Positions 15,387 to 24,253 of a stretch of DNA of 40,154 bases are shown in pieces (positions within the stretch are counted from its first letter, which is position 1; the number at the start of each line of letters is the position of its first letter). The stretch covers positions 1 to 40,154 of the forward strand of contig NZ_FQXM01000033.1 in NCBI RefSeq assembly GCF_900129965.1. Direction: 5' to 3'. The position numbers were made by a program, and so were the translations under genes. Source of the DNA: Clostridium grantii DSM 8605. GTDB taxonomy: Bacteria > Bacillota > Clostridia > Clostridiales > Clostridiaceae. The notes under the pieces were generated by a model. It was not told the DNA's origin. It did no database searches and saw only the letters and a list, made by a program, of their open reading frames with translations.

Positions 15387-16748
15387 TTAAAATACACTTT
15401 TCACAGCATCCATTAAGGTATCTACTCCTATTATATTACTTTTATTATTTTGCATTTTATCCTTGTTTCTATTGGGAATAATAAAATTTTCAAATCCCAT
15501 TTTTGTTCCTTCGCTTACCAATCTATCACTAAAAGATATAGGTCTAACTTCTCCTATAAGACCTATCTCCCCAACCACTAAAGTCTTATTCAATTTAAAA
15601 CTTTTTCCTTTTAAGCTAGAATACAAAGCTAAAGCTAAGCCCAAATCTCCATAAGTTCCATCCATACTAAGACCACCTACTACATTGACATATACATCAT
15701 AAAGAAAAAATGGTGCTCCTAATTTTTTCTCTAAAACCGCTAAAATCAAATTCAATCTAGCATTATCTATTCCAACAGCCGTTCTCCTAGGCATAGGAAG
15801 ATTTGTTTTACTAACCAACGCTTGTATTTCTACTAAAATTGGTCTACTCCCTTCCATTAATCCTATAGCAACAGATCCTTCACTATTGTAATTTGAATCT
15901 TCTAAAAAAACTTGTGAAGGATTTGTAATTTCTTTAAGTCCTTGTTGTTGCATTTCAAAAACTCCGATTTCACTAGTAGTTCCAAATCTATTCTTCATTG
16001 TTCTAAGGATTCTAAATTCCTGTGTTCTTTCTCCTTCGAAGGAAAGAACAGTATCTACCATGTGTTCTAAAACTCTTGGCCCTGCAAGCTCACCATGTTT
16101 TGTTACATGAGCAACTATAAAAAATGGAATGTTATTGACCTTAGCAATCCTCATTAATTCATTTGCGCATTCTCTAACTTGAGACACACTTCCCGGTGCT
16201 GAGGTTATTGAAGCTTTAAACAATGTTTGTATTGAATCTATAATAATAAACACTGGTTTTATATCTGTTAAATGTTCTTCAATTCTTTCTAAATTTGTTT
16301 CAGATAGTATATATAGGTTTGGAGATAAACTACCTATCCTATCTCCTCTTATTTTTATTTGTTCACTAGATTCTTCTCCTGAAACATACAATACTTTACC
16401 TAGCTTTTTTGAAATATAATCAGCTGTTTGCAGCAAAAGTGTTGATTTTCCAATTCCAGGAGCTCCAGAAATAAGAGTTAATGACCCTTTAACTATTCCT
16501 CCACCTAACACTCTATTTAATTCACCAATTCCTGTATCATATCTTTGATATGCCCCTGAAACAATTTCTGTAATGCTTTGAGGTATGCTATTACTACTTA
16601 AACCTGTACTTTTTTTCATTTTAATTTCTTTTATCAACATTTCCTCAACAGCAGTGTTCCATTGGTTGCATGTTGGACATTTACCAAAAGATTTTGGTGC
16701 ATCGTACCCACAATTTTGACAAACAAAAACTGTTTTATCTTTTGCCAT
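15387..16748 (-). CDS. radA: DNA repair protein RadA (branch-migration helicase)
   Basis: A RecA-like ATPase that processes recombination intermediates. The 453 residues have an N-terminal C4 zinc finger (Cys10, 13, 24, 27), Walker A GAPGIGKST at 95-103, Walker B VFIIIDSIQTL and the RadA-specific KNRFG motif (RTMKNRFGTTSEIG) near residue 250. A C-terminal Lon-protease-like domain follows, with GLSMDGTYGDLGLALALYSS. ATG start, a GGAGTG site upstream. The clpC terminator upstream means radA-disA needs its own promoter; I could not pick one with confidence in the 132-bp gap. Confidence 0.97.
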   Translation of the reverse strand: MAKDKTVFVCQNCGYDAPKSFGKCPTCNQWNTAVEEMLIKEIKMKKSTGLSSNSIPQSITEIVSGAYQRYDTGIGELNRVLGGGIVKGSLTLISGAPGIGKSTLLLQTADYISKKLGKVLYVSGEESSEQIKIRGDRIGSLSPNLYILSETNLERIEEHLTDIKPVFIIIDSIQTLFKASITSAPGSVSQVRECANELMRIAKVNNIPFFIVAHVTKHGELAGPRVLEHMVDTVLSFEGERTQEFRILRTMKNRFGTTSEIGVFEMQQQGLKEITNPSQVFLEDSNYNSEGSVAIGLMEGSRPILVEIQALVSKTNLPMPRRTAVGIDNARLNLILAVLEKKLGAPFFLYDVYVNVVGGLSMDGTYGDLGLALALYSSLKGKSFKLNKTLVVGEIGLIGEVRPISFSDRLVSEGTKMGFENFIIPNRNKDKMQNNKSNIIGVDTLMDAVKSVF

Positions 16749-16840
16749 GTTATCACTCCAATTTTTTTATTTCACTAAATCTCACTATACAGTTTAATTA
16801 ATACTCCCTAATTTTTCAAGTTATTTCTATAATATTAATT

Positions 16841-16869
16841 AAAAAAAATCAGCAGGAAATCTACTGATT
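16841..16869 (-). terminator. Terminator of the ctsR-mcsA-mcsB-clpC operon
   Basis: A 9-bp stem with one G-U pair (AATCAGTAG with CTGCTGATT on the minus strand) is followed by a run of T, 12 bp after the clpC stop. Confidence 0.8.
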
Positions 16870-16880
16870 CTTAATTTTTT

Positions 16881-19313
16881 TTACATTTTATTAAAAACTA
16901 ACTCTTTATCATTAACAGTTGCGATAAGTTTATCACCTTTAACCACTGTTCCTTTAAGTATTTCTTCTGATAATTTATCCTCTACAGTTTTTGTAATGGT
17001 TCTTCTTAAAGGTCTTGCTCCATAAACTAAATCGATACCCACTTTAGTAAGTAATTTTTCCGCACTTTCATCAAATGCAATTTCTATATTGTGCTGTTCT
17101 AATCTCCCCGAAACTTCTTTTAGCATAAGCTTTACTATCATTTGTAAATCTTTTTCTACAAGTGAATGAAAAACAATGATTTCATCTATTCTATTTAAAA
17201 ATTCAGGTTTAAAAGATTTTTTTAAATCTTCCATCATAGTTTCTTTCATTTTTTCATACTCACTTTGGTCAAATCCATCAGAAACTGAGAAACCAAGTGT
17301 TTTCTGTTTTTTCAAAGTAGACGCACCAACATTAGAAGTCATTATTATTATTGTATTTTTAAAATTAATTGTTTTTCCTTTACCATCTGTTAATCTTCCA
17401 TCTTCAAGAATTTGAAGAAGAATATTAAAAACTTCTGGATGTGCTTTTTCAATTTCATCAAATAAAATAACAGAATAAGGCTTTCTTCTAACTTTCTCTG
17501 TCAATTGACCTCCATCATCAAAACCAACATACCCAGGTGGAGAACCTATTAATCTTGATACTGCATGTTTCTCCATATACTCCGACATATCTATTCTAAT
17601 AATATTACTTTCGTCTCCAAACATTGCTTCTGCTAAAGCTTTTGATAATTCAGTTTTCCCAACCCCTGTAGGCCCTAAAAATATAAAAGATCCTATTGGT
17701 CGCCCAGGTGCTTTTAATCCAACCCTTGCCCTTCTAACAGCTCTTGAAATAGCAATAACAGCTTCATTCTGTCCAATCACTCTATTGTGAAGAATTTCTT
17801 CTAATCTTAATAGTTTTTCTGATTCTGATTGTGTCAATCTTTCTACAGGAACATTTGTCCATTTAGCCACAACCTCTGCTATTTGTTCTTCTGAAACTGT
17901 TTGAGTAGTTCCTCCATTTTTCTTTTTCCAATTATTTTTAGAATCCTCTAATTTACTTTTTATATCCTTTTCGCTATCTCTTAAACTTGCTGCTTTTTCA
18001 AAATCCTGAACATTTATAGCATCTTCTTTTTCTTTTTTAACTTTTTCAAGCTCTGCTTCTAAATTTTTCAATACAGGAGGTGCCGTTAAATTTTGAATCC
18101 TTACTTTAGCACCTGCTTCATCAATAAGATCAATAGCTTTGTCTGGTAAAAATCTATCATTTATATATCTATCCGATAACTCAACAGCTGCCATTATAGC
18201 CTCATCTGTTATTTTTACTCCATGATGTGCTTCATACTTGTCTCTTAAACCTTTCAATATAAGTATAGATTCCTCTTTACTAGGTTCCCCTACCACTACC
18301 GGTTGAAACCTTCTTTCTAAAGCAGCATCTTTTTCTATATGTTTTCTATACTCTTCAATTGTTGTAGCTCCAATACATTGTATTTCGCCTCTTGCTAATG
18401 CAGGTTTTAAGATATTTGAAGCATCTATAGCTCCTTCTGCTCCTCCAGCACCGATAATTGTATGCATTTCGTCAATAAACAATAGCACATTACCATCATT
18501 TCTGATTTCTTCCATCACAGTCTTCATTCTATCTTCAAATTCGCCTCTATATTTAGATCCAGCTACCATAGACGAAATATCTAAAGTAACAACCCTTTTA
18601 TCCTTTAATATCTCCGGTACATTCCCACTAGCAATTCTTTGTGCTAATCCTTCTGCAATAGCTGTTTTACCTACCCCAGGGTCTCCAATTAAACATGGAT
18701 TGTTTTTAATTCTTCTGCAAAGTATTTCAAGCACTCTTTGAGTTTCTTTTTCTCTACCTATAACAGGGTCTAACTTTTGTTCTTCTGCATACTCAGTTAA
18801 ATCCCTTCCAAATTTATCTAACGAAGGTGTATTAGTAACTCTCTTATTTTTTAAAGGAGCCACCTCTGATATATCTTCCCCATTGATAGTAGCTAATAAT
18901 TGTTTTTCTATTTTATCGAAGTCTCCACCTAAGTTGCTTAGTATTGTATAAGCAACACCTTCTGATTCTCTTATCATTGCTAAAAGTATGTGTTCTGGTG
19001 TGATATAATTATGATTCAAATTTCTAGCTTCCATCCAACTTAATTCAAGCAATCTTTTTGTTCTAGGGGTTAAAGGAATTTCATTTTTATATAGATTAAC
19101 ATCACCTTTGCCCTCGTATTCATTTATTAAATTTTTTACATTTTCTTGGTTAATATTTAAATCCTCTAATATTTTTTTACCAATACCTTCTTCCTTTAAT
19201 ATGCCCAATAAAATATGTTCTGTTCCTACATATCCATGTTTAAAACTTTGAGCTTCTTGTTGAGCATATAGAAGAACCTTCTGAGCTCTCTCCGTAAATC
19301 TGCCAAACATCAT
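16881..19313 (-). CDS. clpC: ATP-dependent Clp protease ATP-binding subunit ClpC
   Basis: An AAA+ unfoldase that feeds substrates to ClpP; it recognises arginine-phosphorylated proteins made by McsB. About 810 residues. The N-domain is a double repeat (FTERAQKVLLYAQQEA and RTKRLLELSWMEARNL). D1 has Walker A GDPGVGKT near 210-217, followed by a middle coiled coil with a UVR motif (DFEKAASLRDSEKDIKSKLE). D2 has GPTGVGKTE near 550 and a C-terminal YGARPLRRTI sensor. The start is the tandem ATG at 19308-19313, eight bases after AGGAGG; the longer frame begins with a GTG that is part of that ribosome-binding site. Confidence 0.98.
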   Translation of the reverse strand: MMFGRFTERAQKVLLYAQQEAQSFKHGYVGTEHILLGILKEEGIGKKILEDLNINQENVKNLINEYEGKGDVNLYKNEIPLTPRTKRLLELSWMEARNLNHNYITPEHILLAMIRESEGVAYTILSNLGGDFDKIEKQLLATINGEDISEVAPLKNKRVTNTPSLDKFGRDLTEYAEEQKLDPVIGREKETQRVLEILCRRIKNNPCLIGDPGVGKTAIAEGLAQRIASGNVPEILKDKRVVTLDISSMVAGSKYRGEFEDRMKTVMEEIRNDGNVLLFIDEMHTIIGAGGAEGAIDASNILKPALARGEIQCIGATTIEEYRKHIEKDAALERRFQPVVVGEPSKEESILILKGLRDKYEAHHGVKITDEAIMAAVELSDRYINDRFLPDKAIDLIDEAGAKVRIQNLTAPPVLKNLEAELEKVKKEKEDAINVQDFEKAASLRDSEKDIKSKLEDSKNNWKKKNGGTTQTVSEEQIAEVVAKWTNVPVERLTQSESEKLLRLEEILHNRVIGQNEAVIAISRAVRRARVGLKAPGRPIGSFIFLGPTGVGKTELSKALAEAMFGDESNIIRIDMSEYMEKHAVSRLIGSPPGYVGFDDGGQLTEKVRRKPYSVILFDEIEKAHPEVFNILLQILEDGRLTDGKGKTINFKNTIIIMTSNVGASTLKKQKTLGFSVSDGFDQSEYEKMKETMMEDLKKSFKPEFLNRIDEIIVFHSLVEKDLQMIVKLMLKEVSGRLEQHNIEIAFDESAEKLLTKVGIDLVYGARPLRRTITKTVEDKLSEEILKGTVVKGDKLIATVNDKELVFNKM

Positions 19314-19325
19314 AATATACACCTC

Positions 19326-20366
19326 CTAATTATCATTACTGTTTAAACTATCTTTAACCAATTTTGCTCTTATTAACCTAAGCTCTTCATTACTCACTTG
19401 ATTTTTATTCTTTATAATATCATTATTTGATTGCATTATAGCCCATTGAGTATCAATAGCTAACTTGTTTAATTTAACTATACTTATATCATTAATTATG
19501 CCCATTTCTACTCCCATTCTTACATCAGATAACATATTTAAACATTCATCTTCTTTTAAGAGAATTGCTGATTTTAGTATGCCTATAGACCTATAAACTT
19601 TATCTTTTAACTCATTTTGCTTATTTTTTAATAATTTTTTACGGCAAACTATTTCTCTATTTATAATGCCATTTATTACAGCCGTCAACTTAGAAATTAT
19701 TTCATCTTCTTTTAATCCAAGCGTGATTTGATTAGATACTTGGTATAAATTTCCAAAAGGTTTAGAACCTTCTCCGTATAATCCTCTAATTGTCATACCC
19801 ATTTGATTTAAATCATTTATAACTCCAGATATTTCATTAGTCATAGTTAATGTTGGTAGATGAATCATAACAGAAGCCCTCATTCCAGTGCCTAAATTGC
19901 TTGGGCAACTAGTTATATATCCCAATTCCTCTGAAAAAGCATAGTCTAAATTTTCTTCTAAGAAATCATCAATTTTATCTATATAATTATAAGCCTCTTC
20001 TAAGTTTAAACCCGAAGTAATACTCTGCAATCTAATATGATCTTCTTCATTAATCATTATACTCATAGTTTCTAAATCATCCATAATAAACGCAGCCATT
20101 TCCTTGTTTTTTAGCAAATTATTACTTATCAAATGTTTTTCTAAAAAAGCTGTATTCATAAGATCATTATTATGCCATAAATAATAAGTTAAGTATTTTT
20201 TTTCCGTAATATTATTATAAAAAGCTTCTTCTATTTTTGCAACAATATCTTTCCCTTTTTCTTCCTTGAGCATATTTGGGAAAGGTATTCCTTTCAAATT
20301 TCTAGCTAGCCTTATCCTACTACTAAGCACAATATTATCACTTTGTGTATTGATCCAATTTTGCAT
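19326..20366 (-). CDS. mcsB: Protein arginine kinase McsB
   Basis: Phosphorylates arginines on misfolded proteins (and on CtsR), marking them for ClpCP. The 346 residues show the phosphagen-kinase fold: NIVLSSRIRLARNLKGIPFPN near 13-33, the substrate-site loop YITSCPSNLGTGMRASVMIHLP near 168-189, and NQITLGLKEDEII. ATG immediately follows the mcsA stop (TAAATG), with GAGGTGGAG inside the end of mcsA, indicating translational coupling. It is second to last in the CtsR operon. Confidence 0.97.
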   Translation of the reverse strand: MQNWINTQSDNIVLSSRIRLARNLKGIPFPNMLKEEKGKDIVAKIEEAFYNNITEKKYLTYYLWHNNDLMNTAFLEKHLISNNLLKNKEMAAFIMDDLETMSIMINEEDHIRLQSITSGLNLEEAYNYIDKIDDFLEENLDYAFSEELGYITSCPSNLGTGMRASVMIHLPTLTMTNEISGVINDLNQMGMTIRGLYGEGSKPFGNLYQVSNQITLGLKEDEIISKLTAVINGIINREIVCRKKLLKNKQNELKDKVYRSIGILKSAILLKEDECLNMLSDVRMGVEMGIINDISIVKLNKLAIDTQWAIMQSNNDIIKNKNQVSNEELRLIRAKLVKDSLNSNDN

Positions 20367-20897
20367 TTACTCCACCTCAAACTGTTGATTATTCTCTATA
20401 TCCCTGATTTTATCTCTAATAATAGCCGCTTCTTCATATTTTTCTATTATTATGCTTCTTTGCAAATCTTCTTTCAATTGTAAAATTAACCTGTTTCTCA
20501 AAATTTTAGTTTCTGACCTTTTAGGTATTTTACCGCAATGTTTAGAATTACCTTGTATTCCTTTTATTAAAGGAGATAAAGTTTCACTGAAATTTTCATA
20601 GCAATAGCTACATCCTAGTAATCCTTTTTCTTTAAATTCTATATAATACCTTCCACAATTTTTACAAACCAAATCAACTTTATCATTTTTTTGAGTATTA
20701 GAATAAACATAATCCATCAATCCACTTATCATATTTTGAAAAGATAATGTCGAAATAGCATTAACATCTGGAAACATATTTAATCCTCCAATTTTTTCTG
20801 CACATATTGGACAAATATTAAGTTCTTCTTTATTCCCATTAACTATTTTTGTTACATGAATTGACGCTTCATTTTTGCTACAAACTTCACAAATCAT
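20367..20897 (-). CDS. mcsA: McsA, zinc-binding activator of McsB
   Basis: A 176-residue adaptor that stimulates McsB kinase. Two zinc-finger pairs are visible: CEVC near residue 3-6 with CPIC near 28-31, and CKNC with CSYC near 78-99. The C-terminus has a UVR motif (IIEKYEEAAIIRDKIRDIE). ATG with AGAGGTG upstream; 24 bp after ctsR and directly abutting mcsB. Organisation and motifs match the Firmicute stress operon. Confidence 0.95.
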   Translation of the reverse strand: MICEVCSKNEASIHVTKIVNGNKEELNICPICAEKIGGLNMFPDVNAISTLSFQNMISGLMDYVYSNTQKNDKVDLVCKNCGRYYIEFKEKGLLGCSYCYENFSETLSPLIKGIQGNSKHCGKIPKRSETKILRNRLILQLKEDLQRSIIIEKYEEAAIIRDKIRDIENNQQFEVE

Positions 20898-20921
20898 TTA
20901 AATCACCTCTATTAATTATAT

Positions 20922-21389
20922 CTATCTAAAAACACCAGTTGCTATCATTGACTTTAGTATTTTTGCCCTAATTTCATTTATATCCCCAATGAATAATGTT
21001 AAACATCTATCATTTATAGCTGATTTCATAATATATCCTTCTTTTTCAGTAATGATTCCATTTTCAAATAAACTATCAATAATCTTTTTAGATGAATTAT
21101 AAGTAATTCTATTCCCTATTTTTTCTTTTATGACTTCCATAAGTGGTCCATCTTTTTCATATTGAATTTTACTGATCTTTATATAGCCACCCCCACCTCT
21201 TTTACTTTCCACATGATACCCCTTATCTGAAGAAAATCTAGTAGTTAATACATAATTTATTTGAGATGGTGCGCAACTAAATTGATTGGCCAATTCATTT
21301 CTTTTAATTTCTATAACGCTATTGTTATTATCATCTTTTTCTATCATTGTTTTTATAAAAACTTCTATTATATCTGATAGCCTAGCCAT
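20922..21389 (-). CDS. ctsR: Transcriptional repressor CtsR
   Basis: Represses the clpC operon and other Clp genes until heat or thiol stress inactivates it. Starting at the ATG at 21387-21389 it has 155 residues, beginning ARLSDIIEVFIK. The upstream GTG of the longer frame is part of the GGGTG ribosome-binding region. The N-terminal winged helix includes NELANQFSCAPSQINYVLTTRFSSDKGYHVESKRGGGGYIKI, the family's DNA-binding signature with the glycine-rich wing. A matching operator lies just upstream at 21409-21425, so it is autoregulated. Confidence 0.97.
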   Translation of the reverse strand: MARLSDIIEVFIKTMIEKDDNNNSVIEIKRNELANQFSCAPSQINYVLTTRFSSDKGYHVESKRGGGGYIKISKIQYEKDGPLMEVIKEKIGNRITYNSSKKIIDSLFENGIITEKEGYIMKSAINDRCLTLFIGDINEIRAKILKSMIATGVFR

Positions 21390-21408
21390 ACTAAACACCC
21401 TTTCTGAC

Positions 21409-21425
21409 TTTGACTTTCTTTGACT
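21409..21425 (-). promoter_or_regulatory. CtsR operator
   Basis: On the minus strand AGTCAAA-GAA-AGTCAAA, an exact direct heptad repeat with the 3-nt spacer known for CtsR boxes. It lies at the expected transcription start of ctsR, where binding would block initiation. Confidence 0.92.
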
Positions 21426-21433
21426 TTAACTAA

Positions 21434-21462
21434 ATAATACTCCTTTTTTTTAACAATTTCAA
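21434..21462 (-). promoter_or_regulatory. Promoter of the ctsR operon
   Basis: Minus strand TTGAAA (21457-21462), 17-bp spacer, TATTAT (21434-21439), directly upstream of the CtsR operator. Confidence 0.7.
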
Positions 21463-21474
21463 CATATAAATCAA

Positions 21475-21503
21475 TTGAACCATAAAGCTTTTACAAGTAT
21501 AAT
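21475..21503 (+). promoter_or_regulatory. Promoter of the 21558 gene
   Basis: Plus strand TTGAAC (21475-21480), 17-bp spacer, TATAAT (21498-21503). It diverges from the ctsR promoter; the two -35 boxes are 12 bp apart. Confidence 0.65.
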
Positions 21504-21557
21504 ATAATTGTAGGGTAAATTCATAGCCATAAAATGTTTTAAAATCGGGGTGTATTA

Positions 21558-22025
21558 ATGAATAAAAAAGTAATCCTCTCATTACTCTTCATTGTTTTTT
21601 TTAGTCTGTGTTGTTATATTTATTTGACTCCTAAAGATATTTATAGATCTTATGATGCTTTAATTTTGTCTGAAAATACTGATTTAGAAGTAAAAAGTAA
21701 AATTAGTATTACTGGGATTTTATACAAAAAAATTATTAATTCAGACAGTATCGAAGCTTTTATATCAGTAGATGAATATACTTACCAAGTAGTATTAAAC
21801 CAAACTTCTACCAAAGATTACTTGGGATATATTTCAATTGATAGTTCTTTCAATTCATCTGATAACTTGGTTGGAAGTATAAAAATTTCAAAAGATTTAA
21901 GTCAAGTATGGATAAATGCTGATGATCTAAATGATAAGTATAAAGATATCTATTATGCAATAGCACCTGCAAACTCAAAAATCGAAGCTGAAGAGTTATT
22001 AAAAAAACTAGTTTTTAAAAAATAA
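21558..22025 (+). CDS. Small secreted or membrane-anchored protein of unknown function
   Basis: 155 residues, ATG start with GGGGTG upstream. One N-terminal hydrophobic segment (VILSLLFIVFFSLCCYIYL, residues 5-23) follows two lysines: a signal peptide or single anchor. The cysteines lie in a poor lipobox context. The rest is a hydrophilic domain of alternating strands (KISITGILYKKI, SIEAFISVDEYTYQVVL, NLVGSIKISKDLSQVWINADDL) ending in a helix AEELLKKLVFKK. I recognise no catalytic motif. It is monocistronic, with its own promoter and a strong terminator shared with the convergent gene. Probably an extracytoplasmic protein; function unknown. Confidence 0.8.
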   Translation: MNKKVILSLLFIVFFSLCCYIYLTPKDIYRSYDALILSENTDLEVKSKISITGILYKKIINSDSIEAFISVDEYTYQVVLNQTSTKDYLGYISIDSSFNSSDNLVGSIKISKDLSQVWINADDLNDKYKDIYYAIAPANSKIEAEELLKKLVFKK

Positions 22026-22059
22026 AAAACTTGGTTTACAAAAGTAAACCAAGTTTTTT
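22024..22059. terminator. Bidirectional terminator
   Basis: A 16-bp perfect stem (arms 22024-22039 and 22044-22059, loop AAAA) with A/T runs on both sides, between convergent genes. The right arm touches the stop codon of the minus-strand gene at 22058. Confidence 0.9.
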
Positions 22060-22618
22060 ATTTTACCATTAAACTATTAGTTTCTACAATTTCAAAATTA
22101 GTAAGAGTAAAATTATGCTTTATTCTTGCATTTTTAATTATTTCTTCATCTATTAAAATACCTTCATTTATGTAATCATCAAAATCATATAAGCTCAAGA
22201 CATCAATATTATCTTTTTTAATAAAATTATTTATACCATTGATATTATTTATATATGTATTTTTAGAAATAGTTTTAACAGTTTGGGAAACTTGTTGAAT
22301 AATTTGTATCCCCTCATATTGTTTTTCAATAATTTTTTCATCATTATCTATGTATTTTTTATAAGAAACCTGTTCTTCATAAAAATTGTCTAAAGTTAAT
22401 AATTTAGGAAAATTAATTTGCTCCAAGAAAAAATCATGGCCAATAATTTGACGACAAACATCCTCTAGTTTTTCAAAAAGCTTTTCCTCTAAAAAAACTA
22501 ATATCCTATTATTTTTACCATAAGCTTCTTTTATGTAACAAACCAAATTAACCAAAAGATGCTCTGTGCTCCCATAATAAAAAACTATATTCTTTCCATT
22601 AGCATACTTGTTTTCCAT
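22058..22618 (-). CDS. MEDS-domain-like protein
   Basis: 186 residues, ATG with AAGGAAGG upstream. The layout resembles MEDS (DcmR-type sensory) domains: an early STEHLLVNLVCYIKEAYGKNNRILVFLEEKLFEKL segment, a central helix-rich part, then the paired LSLYDFDDYINEGILIDEEIIKNARIKHNFTL, where MEDS proteins have a Cys-x-Tyr-Asp and a His before the last strands. The expected Cys is replaced here by Ser-Leu-Tyr-Asp. MEDS domains are proposed sensors of small ligands. No DNA-binding domain is fused. Assignment is by visual resemblance only. Monocistronic, with its own promoter at 22771-22799. Confidence 0.5.
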   Translation of the reverse strand: MENKYANGKNIVFYYGSTEHLLVNLVCYIKEAYGKNNRILVFLEEKLFEKLEDVCRQIIGHDFFLEQINFPKLLTLDNFYEEQVSYKKYIDNDEKIIEKQYEGIQIIQQVSQTVKTISKNTYINNINGINNFIKKDNIDVLSLYDFDDYINEGILIDEEIIKNARIKHNFTLTNFEIVETNSLMVK

Positions 22619-22770
22619 TTTACTTTTCCTTCCTTTAGGAATCTTAGTATTTATAAGAATTAAGTTGCAAAAGTTCTATGTTTTATACTATAACTTTTTA
22701 GAATAGAAATTATTATATCAAATAAGGATTCCAACCCATAAATTTATTCTAATACTAGTTAAATAAAAAT

Positions 22771-22799
22771 ATTATAGCATTTTTTAATTTTTTTTACAA
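22771..22799 (-). promoter_or_regulatory. Promoter of the MEDS-like gene
   Basis: Minus strand TTGTAA (22794-22799), 17-bp spacer, TATAAT (22771-22776), only seven bases after the stop codon of the upstream transporter gene. The leader would be about 145 nt long. Confidence 0.65.
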
Positions 22800-22805
22800 G
22801 TTTTG

Positions 22806-24002
22806 TTATTTATTTTTCTTTTTTCTAGGAGTTCTTATTTTTTTTAAAAATGATTCTTTATTAATATCAGGAATTCTAAGGTTTTCAACTTCCATTTCCA
22901 ATAACCCCTTTTTGTCCAAATAAGTTGCTACCATTTCCTCTATTATGTTTTTTAATAAAACTAGCAACGGCACTCCTATAAGCATTCCTACTAAACCAAA
23001 CATTATTCCACCAACAGTAACTCCTACAATTATCCAAAAGGCACCCACTCCGATGCTATCCCCTAAAATGTACGGACCTAAGACTAATCCATCGAACTGC
23101 TGAAGTATTATTATTGAAATTAATACCCAAACAGCCAATATGGGACTTTGTAATAAAACAATCAAAGTAGCTGGAACAACACCAATCATAGGGCCAAAAT
23201 AAGGTATCATATTTGTGACTCCAATTATAAATGCAATTATAGGCGAATAAGCAACATTCATAAACATAAGCATTACCCAACAAAGCATTCCTATAATAAA
23301 AGAATCTATCAACTTTCCTATAAAAAAACTAGAGAAAATTTCATTGCTCAAATTTCCAATTTTAACAATATAATCTGCTCTATCTTCATTAAAAAAAGCA
23401 TAAACAATTCTTTTTATCCTAGCTTTTAAATCATTTTTATCTATAAGCATATATATAGCAATTACAAAACTAACTACAACATTAAATAATGATGATGTAA
23501 TTCTAAAAGCATTCACCACAATCATTTCCAATATACTACTTGAAGCACTAGCTATTGTAGATAATATTTTTACTATAGATTCATTTATATAATTATTTAT
23601 CTCAATTAAGTATCTATTATCTATTTTCGCCAAACTTTTATTAAGAAGATTAAATTGGACATTTATATTTTCTGGCATATCTTTTAATAATTCTCTTGAA
23701 CTTGTAACTAATGCTGGTATACCTATAGCACCTATTAATATTACTATCAGTAATATTAATAAAACCACTATTGTTATGGACAAATTCCTACTCAACGAAA
23801 ATTTATTTACGAAAAATCTCACCGCCGAGTCCAATAAGTATGCTATAGCAAATGCTATTAAAAGGGGTTTAAAAATCAAAAATATTTCTTTTGTAAGTAC
23901 CTTATTTAGAATCAAAATTAATAAAAATATAAAAATAATCGCAGCTTTTATTATTTTATTGAATATATAATTAAACCTATCTTGAAACTTATTATCTTCC
24001 AC
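22806..24002 (-). CDS. AI-2E family (YueF/YtvI-type) membrane protein
   Basis: A 398-residue polytopic membrane protein with about eight hydrophobic segments. The first two lie near residues 15-60 and another near 75-100. A soluble stretch (about 105-150) is followed by a C-terminal bundle with the family signature segments IIGMLCWVMLMFMN, IIAFIIGVTNMIPYFGPMIGVVPATLIVLL and VLGPYILGDSIGVGAFWIIVGVTVGG. Family members act as exporters or Na+/H+ antiporters in various species; the substrate here cannot be inferred. The start is GTG (24000-24002) behind AAGGGGG. The protein ends in a lysine- and arginine-rich tail. Confidence 0.9.
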   Translation of the reverse strand: MEDNKFQDRFNYIFNKIIKAAIIFIFLLILILNKVLTKEIFLIFKPLLIAFAIAYLLDSAVRFFVNKFSLSRNLSITIVVLLILLIVILIGAIGIPALVTSSRELLKDMPENINVQFNLLNKSLAKIDNRYLIEINNYINESIVKILSTIASASSSILEMIVVNAFRITSSLFNVVVSFVIAIYMLIDKNDLKARIKRIVYAFFNEDRADYIVKIGNLSNEIFSSFFIGKLIDSFIIGMLCWVMLMFMNVAYSPIIAFIIGVTNMIPYFGPMIGVVPATLIVLLQSPILAVWVLISIIILQQFDGLVLGPYILGDSIGVGAFWIIVGVTVGGIMFGLVGMLIGVPLLVLLKNIIEEMVATYLDKKGLLEMEVENLRIPDINKESFLKKIRTPRKKKNK

Positions 24003-24253
24003 TGATATCCCCCTTAAGCTAATAATAGCTTTTTCACTCTTTTGTAATTATATCCTCATATTTCAGTATTTATAACACCTATTTATTATTTATAAAATAA
24101 AGAAATACATATAATGCAATTATATCACAGCCTTGTAAAAATGAAAGCGTTTAGTGTTTAGTTTTCATAAATTATATTAATTTATGAGTTACATCGACCC
24201 TTCCTCTAAAATATCAAAGGCTATATTCATATATAAGAATACAGCCTTTTGAA
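24003..24253. other. Intergenic region between hydG and the AI-2E gene
   Basis: Contains the hydG terminator (24216-24249) and an inverted repeat TCATAAATT-ATATT-AATTTATGA at 24165-24187, which could be an operator or weak terminator. The promoter for the transporter is not clear; candidates such as TTTACA-N17-CATTAT near 24115 are weak. Confidence 0.4.
24216..24249 (-). terminator. Terminator after hydG
   Basis: A stem AAAGGCT...AGCCTTT, extended by TATTC...GAATA across one mismatch, lies four bases after the hydG stop. The T-run on the minus strand is weak. Confidence 0.6.

Noticed and set aside
23056..23283. 75-codon minus-strand frame rich in Cys and Trp
   Set aside because: Out-of-frame shadow inside the AI-2E family gene.
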